Shown: in pieces, positions 37,901-48,500 of the stretch
Numbering within the stretch: position 1 is the first letter of the stretch
Layout: each line of letters starts with the position of its first letter
DNA from: Arbacia lixula
Lineage: Eukaryota > Echinodermata > Echinoidea > Arbacioida > Arbaciidae
NCBI GenBank assembly: GCA_963669155.1
Contig: OZ022597.1
Location: 14,217,965-14,281,964, forward strand
DNA: 64,000 nucleotides
Reading direction: 5' to 3'
The notes under the pieces: model-generated
Databases searched by the model: none
Told to the model about the DNA's origin: nothing
The model's input: the letters and a program-made list of their open reading frames with translations, nothing else
Program-made: the position numbers and the translations under genes

Positions 37901-39793
37901 AATCTCTATAGAACAGAATCTTGTCTTGTAGAGTGAAAAAAAAACCTATCCCTTTAAAGGGCATATACTGCACTGGGAAGGCAAAAAAGCCTTCAAAATG
38001 TAATTGTTAGCAATCGTCTTGCCAATGGTTTTAAATTCATGTATTGTCTATTTTAGAAGCTTGCTGAAAGGTATTTGCCCTCAAATGATCCACATTTGGA
38101 GTAATTAATTATTAATGATTAAATTCTTAAAATGTTCGGCCCGAACATTTTGAGGGTTTGTGATTTAATCACTCATTTCTCCAAATGTAGATCATTTGAG
38201 GGCAAATAACTTTCAGTAAGCTTCTAAAATAGACAATACATGAATTTAAAACCATTGGCAAGAAGATTGCTAACAATTACATTTTCAAGGCTTTTTGCCT
38301 TCCCAGTACAGTATATGCCCTTTAAGATGAAAACAGAACTGGACAGTGACTGACAGCATCGTAACCATGGTAACAGCGACGCAAGACAGAAGATTGTGGA
38401 GAGCCATCTCATGGATCGAGAATGCCACTCAAACTAAGCATTATGCACTCAATCTCTTTATGTGGAATGTCCTCAACCAATCCCCCCTATAGGTGCGTTC
38501 ATATTTGCCGACATTGCTCAATAATTTGGTCGTTTGAGGGCTATTCATCTCTCCTTGGTAGTTGCGGTCTGCCCTGACTTTTACATATAATTAATACACA
38601 TAGTTAATTTCTCGCTTTGCCGCGGTAGCAAATCTCTGGCGTCAATGTTAACGCGGTGATTCGCAGCTTCCCCGTGTGAACGCACCGTAAATCGTTAAAG
38701 TAAGACCACGCCTTTGGGTTTGTTATATTTCAACAAACGATACATCATTAGTCTAGTTTCAAATTGATTGCTTTCCATTTCACTTTTCCATTCGAAGTGT
38801 TAGGTTCGATGCTTCGAGGAATAGCAATAATATAGTGGCGGTGCCTCATCAATTGTTCAAATGGGTTTCCGTGGCAGTTTCAGTTATAGACAAGAAATAT
38901 CACGTGCCATTCTGTGTGTGAACAAAAATGCGTTGACATTCGCTATGTTACTAACCATAATGGCAACATGGTATTAAACTTCCATTTGCACCTTAAAGTG
39001 TTTTGCTTGACCCGTGCATTGTAATCAAGCGTTGTGTTTTATCAAAGTAATCACATATCATGTTTATGAATTAGCTGTTGACTTGTTTAAAAAGAATTGT
39101 AATAACATTTTACCAGAATGAAACCGTTTTTTCTCGCATCCCAGTCATGACTTGACGAGAACGCACACTTGCGCTCTGTTCACATCTTACACTGATTTTA
39201 GGCTTAGTGCTATGTAATGTTTGTTGTGCTTTAAACTACGAAGTGCTTCTAAATTCTGAGTGGATGAGGACTCGGAGACTCATTTTTGTTTCTTTTGCAA
39301 ATTTGTTTAATTTTCAATTTGTGTTATTACACTACAAACACAACAATCATGCAAGAAATGATTGTATGCCATAACAAGAATAATCAAAAATAATGACTCA
39401 TTGTAACATTTTGCCCAAAAATCAATCAACCAAAAAAAGTGTAGAAGCTTAAGAAATCAGTCTTGAGGTGGTTTTGGTTGTAACATTAGGAAAATATGAT
39501 TATGGACAGTTGAAAGTCATGTTCAATGGGGGACTATTTTCTAAAGAGCATGTTTTCTTTGAGCTTTTCAGACTCAAAGTGCAAAAGGTTGCAGCTGGCT
39601 GCATGGGCGGAAATCGCTCCCCGAAGGAGGGGACATGTTTTTTTCTCAAGAAGTAGCTGAGCGGGGGAAGGAGGGAGGGGGGGGGGGGGGGGGGGTGGGG
39701 GGGGGGGGGTGGGTAGTGATGGGATTTTGGGGAGGTGTTTTTTTTTTCCTTCATTTTTTTGTATCCCGCCCAGTCTCTGAAAATGCTCTCAGT

Positions 39794-39829
<36 letters not shown>

Positions 39830-42800
39830 TGACGTTTTTAGAAAAAAAGAATTAATCCGCCAATCCGCCCAGTATCGTGGGGGTATTTCCGCCCATGTCT
39901 GGCTGTCGTAACTCTGAGATAATTCTGTCTGTAGTTGTTCCTGTCATACAAGTATAATTATTTCTCTTCTTACCCGATTCAAAACTACCTGGTATCCTTG
40001 AATGTTTACTGCTACTCTCATAAGGTATAATTCAATAATCATAGTGAAATTCCTTGAGAGGATACGTTTCTTAGATTTATTATGACTCATCTATGTTCCA
40101 TGAAAACTGAACGATCGTACGTCACATTTCCAGAATTCAAGTAAAGGTTATCCGGGAAATATACCCATAAAATCCATAACATGCTTCTGGAAAGTGGTCA
40201 TAAGAGTGAATGATACGATTCAGGGCAGGAAGTGGTAAATGTACCTAACACTGGACATGACCCGTCTCAAGCCGATCTACTTGAGATAATAATAAGGATA
40301 AAACGATCTTATTAATCCAAGATAGCCTCATTAGTGAGTAAAATTACTTTTCATAAGGACCGTGCATTATTACCCCAGTCACTGGATCAAAGTGGATCCC
40401 TATGATCTCTCCGAGGTACGGAGCAGCTCTAAAGAGAGTTCCTACGAGCAGCCATATTGGAGGACAAACTATAAAAAAAAAAACCTTTGAATTTTGCTCG
40501 CTAGTACATATATGATTTCGCCAATATAACTTTTCAGCGGTGTCAGGCACTATCCGTGCTCACATCCTTTATAAACAATGATAAAGATGTACGTATGATG
40601 TAGAGTACATTTCGAGAAATGATGTTTGGATGACAAAAATGTGTTACTTTACAACGTATAGTACGCGGTCTAATTTAAACCACCATTGAGATGGGCCCAT
40701 ATGTATAAATAGATAAGATAAACTGCTGCGCTATGAAAAGTGTGTGCAATACACGTGCATAAATGACACATCTAGGTTTTAATACGGAAGGCATGAGAAC
40801 GTGCTGCCTGCCCAGAATTCATTACAGATGTCAGATTCTCTTCCAAGTCCCCCAAAGGCGCTTTTCATCAGCTCGTTTAGAATGCGTTACCAGCCACGCT
40901 CTGTTTATTTATGGTGGATGTTTTCATTATTGCATGCTGTAAACACGTGCCTGACCATCCATCAGGGTTATGGGATGGGCGCGGTTACAAGAAGGGATGC
41001 CAACACTAACTCTAGCTCTAACTCGGTAAGTACGCGCGCTAACTCCAGTTCTCCAGTCCAATTGGTATAGCCTTTTAACACTTTACACGCCAATGTGCAT
41101 ATTTTCACTAATAATGCACATAAAATCCATAGAGACTAAGTTTCACTGACATACAAATAGTTAACAAAGACTCTGTTGTCGAAATGCCACCGAGAACGCC
41201 ATGAATTTGCAGTCGTAACTGCAGTCATAAGTGCCTAAGACTGGAAAAGTGACGTCACCTACATGCACACCAATCCCATGACTGGATCCTGCGATTCAGC
41301 CAGTTGCAGAGTCGGACCGTATCGTTTGCGGTGGCCCTGACATTTCACCACATGTCTGACGATAACAAGATTTGACCGGGTAAGCAGTGCTTTCAGCCAT
41401 TTCTTGTATAAGGGCCACCGCAAACGAAACGATCCGACTCTGCGACTGGCTGAATGGCAGGGCACAGTCATGAGCTTTGTACAAGTAGGTGACGTCACGT
41501 TTCAAGACGTAGGTCCTTAATCGTGGCCAAATCATTTCGTATGCGGTGGGCTTTCGGCGCCAGAGGCCTTTGTAAACAGTTATGGTGAAAACCTAGTCAA
41601 ATGGATGCCGGAAGGGGCGGGATGCATCTACACGATTTGGCGGCAATCGTCGCTTTATGCGTGTGCGAACTAATGCTATGTTCACACTGACCCCTTTTTT
41701 GCCGGCGGCAATGCCGTTGCCGCTTGGTGCGGGCCTGTTCATTATTTCTAGTGTGACCGTATATAGTACAAGCCCCAAAACACGATCTTTCTCTTCTTGA
41801 TTCCTTCTAAGCATCATCAGAACTGTATTTTTTTAGCTCCTTCTGATGAGGGTCCGTTTGCACTCCCTGAATCGAGTTGAAATGTTGACACCAATACTCA
41901 TTTGTCATTGCCATGATTATTGTATATTTTGTACTTTAATTCTCAACTGTTTGTGCAGAAGGGGGAAGGAACGGTTCATAGCGGTATGTCTTAATTCGAC
42001 TTGACGCCCTTTTACAATAGCACGCCTGCTTCAACTGTATTTTCCGCTCATCTAGCACGTGCCAGGCAGAATACTAGTTTTGGTTCCAGGCGTTTTCACA
42101 TGGTTAATTCAAGCTTACATATAAGAGTCTAGTACTTACAAGACTCTTTCAGTCTTTTTCAGTCTCCTCTTTATGCTCTCCGTTTCAAATGCGAGCAGGA
42201 GAAGGAACTGCGAATGATTAGTCTACTGCTGCCTGAATCGCTTATTGAATAAAACATTCAATTTAACCCTCGCTTTGATACCTAGTTCCAATTGTAATTG
42301 GGTTAAGTTTCACAATATTCTTTCATGCTATTAAAAATGCGAAACAGCCTGCAAGGCAGGCTAGGAGAAGACAGACTTGTCACGTCTTCTTCCAAGATGT
42401 CGCGTTTATTAGTCGAAGATGAATGATGCTGGGCAGACGTGCTTTCAACACATCAGCGCATCATATAAACAGCTGATCAAGATGGATGACATGTCGTCTG
42501 CATCTGTCGGATGCTATTACGACATCTCTAACATTTATGTCCTCTTTCCAGAGCAGCACTGTCGAAAAAAAGAAGCTTCACTTCCAGAATTAGCCTGGCT
42601 TTCAGGCCGTAGGACATTTCTAATCCTAACTAGAAATTAGATTCTGTTTTTTTTTTTTTTTTTTAAGGCTAGCCATTTTATTATTCTCCTCTTTTCTTAG
42701 TGGGGGAAGCCGGAGAAAAAAGATCGAGAGGGATTTCTCTACTTACTGCAATCAGACCTTTTTTATATTTATATTTTTATATTTATATTTTGATATTGTG

Positions 42801-42957
42801 GTTTAGATCAAAATGCCCAACAGCCTGGGAGGCAGGCTATCACAGACTCCAAATGGAAGAGGTCCCGGATGATTTAGTGACGAACATACCACCATTGTAA
42901 GTATCGTGCAAGGCTGGATACCTGACAATGTATTAATTGGAGTGTTTGTCTACGTGT

Positions 42958-43042
<85 letters not shown>

Positions 43043-44882
43043 CGTGTGTGCATGCGTGTGCGTATGTTTCATTTAAAAAACAAATCAATACAAAGGTCTT
43101 TGGAATGGTACACTTTATCATGTTTGCCTATGTCAATTGGAGTAAAGTTAATTACCATACTCCAGATAGATGAATTTAGATTTAGTTCATTATCCCCATT
43201 GTATTAAAGTAGATGTCTAAAGTATCATGATTATGTTCATATGTTGTATATCATTGTAGAGATAGTATACACACATCCATATATCACTTTTTTTAATATT
43301 ACTTTTTTTTTGTTTAAAAAGTTTTGACAATCTATAAGAAAATCTATACTAAAATATCTACGATAATTGTTGTTTTATATTTGTTAAGTATTCATATTGT
43401 TGTGCAAATACTCATATTGTTGTTGTTGTTAATATCATATCATATCATAAAGTTCATTAACTGTATTATTTTAATACAAAATCTATGTTGAATACATTGG
43501 TATTGAATTGAGGCCTACAAAATCGTCAATCACAATTTGTTTGTGTTGAATAATACGGGTCTGATCGTGCTGAGTTTTACGTGGTTCCTTTGATTTACCA
43601 TGATTACGTCGTAAAAGGAGAATAATTTACGTTTCTTCTTAGAAGGAAATATAACATAAATCATGATGCAAGAAAGGAATACTGCACAATAGAACGAGTG
43701 TGACAGGTTTATGTAACGCTTAGTGTGTGACAAACGTATTCTAATACTAGACTCATATATAGTGCATTATAACAGTTTTTTTTCAACCATTTCTTTACCG
43801 GATTAAAGTGAAAGCCCACCCTGAAAACAGATGTAAGGAACGAATTATTGAACGTTCAACAAAAAGCCGTCGAAAATGATGAATTTGCGATTTCTGATGA
43901 ATAAAATGAATAGGCCTAAGTACAATGATGCATTATCCCTTTGAGATAATCGACATTTTCAAAAAATATTACACAAGATATGGAAAAGCATCTCGCACGT
44001 GACGTCACAAAATAAAGAAATTAATCGTCACTTTATTATCCTTTTCAACATATTTTCATCAAATCTTCACTAAGATGTTTCTTTCATATTTCTCCTTTTA
44101 TAAAACCGACTGAATTTCAGGGTGGACTATCCCTTTAAAAAGTATTACATTGGCCACAGTCTTGCGCTTCACAATGAGGGGAGAAAACGCAGTTTCAAAG
44201 ATGCACGAGGAGTACCGAAATATGTGGTGAAATATGTTATTTCCAGTTTTATTCATGCAGGGCGGCCTCTCGAGTAATAGAACTGCTGTCACTGAGGACC
44301 CTGATAGAAAGACAATGGTGACACGCTGCGAAACATATCAAATAGATTTGGGACGGTCCAGGGTCTACGTGAATAGATTACATGACTACGGCACTGATGC
44401 ATTCGCTTAAAAGTACAGATACGCGCAAACAACATATTGTCATGATCATGATGATTGTGTGGCACAGATGTACGAAGTTGAGGTAACAGCCGGCTATAAT
44501 GACTGTATAAAATTATATTCGAGGCGCGAGGCCTGGATAAGACATTTTCCGCTTCATTTATGTCCAATATGGACAAAATTTCAAACTTGCCGAGTGCAAC
44601 GTAGCACTCCGAGATGGGAATTATGGCGACAAACATGGGTTTTATAAAGACATGAAAGAGAGAGGAAGAAGTGGGGCAGGGAGGAGGGGGGGGGGGGGGG
44701 GGGGTAGGGAGCGAACAGAAAAAGTGGAGTGCATGTGTATGAAACTGGAGTATGTGTGTATGCGCTTGTTTGTGTGTTTGTCTGTCTTTACATGTCTGTA
44801 CATATAATCATAATCATACTTATATCTCATATATATAAATATATATGTGTCACAGACTCCAAATGGAAGGAGTCCCTCATGC

Positions 44883-44927
<45 letters not shown>

Positions 44928-45488
44928 CGTGTGTGTATGTATGCGTGTGTATGTGTGTGCATTTGTGTGTATGTGTGTGTGTAAGCGATAAAAAGAGAAG
45001 GGAGGGCAAGATAAAGAGCGGGAGACAGACGGACAGACAGAGAGCGAGCCAGGAAATTGGGATGAAGTGGCTCAGACATGACAAACAAAGCTTACTTCTT
45101 CCCACCCACCCCCTACCACCACTCCCCCATTCTTTCCCTACCCCCCCCCCCCCTCCTGTCTCTCTCTCTTGCACTCTCCCTTTCCTTCTTTCTGTACTTT
45201 CTTATTTATCTCTTTTTAGCCCCTCTCCCCCACCCCCTCTCTCTCTCCTTCCTTCCCATTCTGCTCTTTTCTCTCCCCCCACCCCCTATCTCTCTCTATC
45301 TCTGTCTGTCACGCTACCTGTCTGTCTGTGTCTGTATATATACATAACCCCTCTCCCCCATCTCCCTCTCTCTCTGTCTCTGTCTGTCTCTTTCTCTATC
45401 GCTTTCTCTTTCCCTGCTCTCTTTATATAAATATATATATGGTATACATTCCCCTATATCTCTCCATCTTTTTATAGCTCCGTCTCTT

Positions 45489-45522
<34 letters not shown>

Positions 45523-48500
45523 CCTTTCTCCCTCTGTTTGGATCCCCCCTATTTCCTCAATGCGAAGCTGTCTGATATATACCATGACCCTGTATATTGT
45601 AAAGACACCACGGGGTACATCCTGACCGTAGTTTGTAGCCAGTTTAAAGCTATTTGGGTCGCCATTGTTTGGAGAGGCAACACCACATGAACGCGGCACA
45701 TGACGTGCAAGACGGAAGTGCGACTTGTCTTACTTAGCCCAAGACATTTACTTAGCTCAAGACATGTAGTTGGCGTAGCTGAAGATTCTGCGATGATTGA
45801 TGTCACCTAAGATAACATGCACGCCATGCCGGTGTCATGGTAGCCTTTACTTACAGCGGAGGGTTAGTTTTTCTTCTTTATTCCTTAATATCGGTCACAC
45901 TAAAATCCACCATGAGCAGATAAGAGCTGCCACCAGTACCCTAGCAATACCTCGTGTGCCTAAACTCCAGAGCAACCAAGAAGCTGTCAAGCGCAGCATG
46001 AGACACCAGAAGACACAGAAGATGCGCGGTAGACTGTACAAGGATGCATGAATGTTTGCTCAATTAATTAAGGAATTGATTATAGAGGAATGTCGGGTAA
46101 AACCCGTTGTAAAATCTTTTGGCAGCCTCGTGGCGGCGATACCTGGCTAAAGCTAGAACGATCACAATTTCTAGGCTGCCCTTGGCTGGTCCTACAAAAA
46201 AAGAGCAGCTGAGATTTCGTGATCGTTATAGTTATCGTTAGGTATCGCCGCGCAGAGGCCGCCAATCAAGAGGCCATACGGTCTTACGCGAAAATCCACT
46301 GAGCAACCATTTTGTACAGTCCTGCAGAGGTCTACCAAGTGTATTTTGTGTCTCCCGGCGTCGTCTGCTACCCTTAGCTGCTTTTTAGCTGTTTTTGGCT
46401 ATTCTTGGATACTCTTAATATCATTGTCGCTGTTGGCTGCTCCTGCCGGCTTATAGAAGGACCGCTTTTGGCTTCTATTATGTCTGTTGACGGTTTTAAT
46501 ACTCCTCGTTCTGGCTCTAAACGTTCTGCGCTAAACCCAAGTAGTATCATACGCCTGTGATCACGATATCGATACTCTCCACAGTGCCCATTATGCTGAC
46601 GATATACTCTCCATATAGAGCTCACAGACGTGCTACTTGCGTTTATCTTAGGGAGCAAGGAAGAGCAAATAAAATACTTTTAATCGTCTGGCGTGAGAAA
46701 AGACTAGTGCCCTTGCGGCTTTTGGTTCGGTTTGGGCGTATGGAAGCTTGAGATCGAGGCAAGACAAAAGTCTGCCGGTGTTATGACGCCCTGATATTAC
46801 AGTGACAAATACATGATTCTTTGGTGTGCCAGTAGTTGCAAATTTGCACAAGCGACACACGCAAGTCCTGCCCAGAGCGAGCAGGTTGTCTGGCACACGA
46901 AGGGTTAAATGCACTTCCTACACAATTTGAAGTAATGGGGCAATTATATTATCCAGGAAGGAGTTTGATCATTTACCTACCATAAAGATATAACTTGACA
47001 ACGTGTGTGCGTGTGTTTTTTTAAATATGAAGAAATTTGTAATTTATGACGATTCAAATTTTGAAGAAAAATTGTCAACGATCAGTCTTTAAGAAGTGAG
47101 GTGCAATAACAGAAACAATTCATTCAATAGAATCAATAATGGTCGTTCATCGTAGTGTTCGTAGCATTCGTAGTGCACACAAACCTATGAAAATCTGGTA
47201 TCCCTTGTCAGAGGAGTACAACTTAAAGGCATGATAGAGAATGCTAGAGACAGGGATTCAATCGATATACGGAACCTGAATAGGATAGAATAAAACATTC
47301 TACACATAGATCATATGGAGAAGCCATGGTTAAGGCACGCACTGGGTAAACGCACAGAAACCGTGTCAAACTAGAGAGAGAGAGAGAGAAAGGGGGTGGG
47401 GGGGGGGGTCTTTGTTCAGAAATTTAAGCAGTTATTGGCAGGTGACCGCTGGAAGCAAAGCCAGCAACGAAGGCCTTCTCACTATATATTCAACAGACAT
47501 AGAACCATACTTTGTCGCGTGACACCAACCATTTTGCTTGGTCCTTCAATTGTGCTCTTTAAAAATAGTGTATTTTTCTTAAATTAGATATAGCATTGCA
47601 TGAAAGACAATTGCTACATAAAGATGCCGTTTGAGAAATATGAAGTTTGACAGTGACATAGAATTGCAATTACGGTCGGCTTCCTTTTCAAGTGCATGAT
47701 ATTCGGCAATGTTCGGCGGATTCCAATCACGCGGTTGAATTTCTTATTGCAAGGGTTTGCAGGTACTCGACTTCAGTTTAGACGAAAATGCATTTTGAAT
47801 TGTTATTGTTTTTATTTCATTTATCATAAACGACGAATTCTCCACTCATGCGCCATAGGATTATGACAAAAACAAATATGGTAAGCTTGTAAATAACAGC
47901 GAGCATATGATATCAATTACATACAAACTAGCAACCACAATTCGTAAAGTGCGATTCAATGGAGCTAGAGCAAAAAAGCAATAGACATGATAGAGAAGTT
48001 CCGCACTTGCGAACGCAGGATTAAAAAGAAATCATATGATTTATCTAATAACTATTTAAACATTCATTATTCATCATGTATGTTCCAATAAATGGGACCC
48101 GCTCTTAAAAGCAGTCACCCTGAAATCAAGTTGGTTTTGATTAAAGCAGACACACGAAAGAAACATATTAGTGAAGGTCAAGGCGGCATTTCATCAACAT
48201 TTTTCGTCTGAGAAGTTGTCTTTCTCCGACAGTTACCATAGTAACAGTCAGAGGCTAATACCTCTCAGCCAGTCAAAGCCGAGGATTTCACTGAAATTGT
48301 CAGCACTGACTATTTAGTTAATGCTGACAACTGTCATGAAATGCCCTACTAATGAAAATCCGTCAAAGGATAAGAACATTTTCTAAAGCTTTGTTTTTGT
48401 GACGTCACGTGCGAGGTGCTCTTCCGTATGTTTGTACAACTTTTTTTTGGAAAAAATCCATTTTCTCAAAAAAAATATGAATCCTTTTATCTGTGTATTT

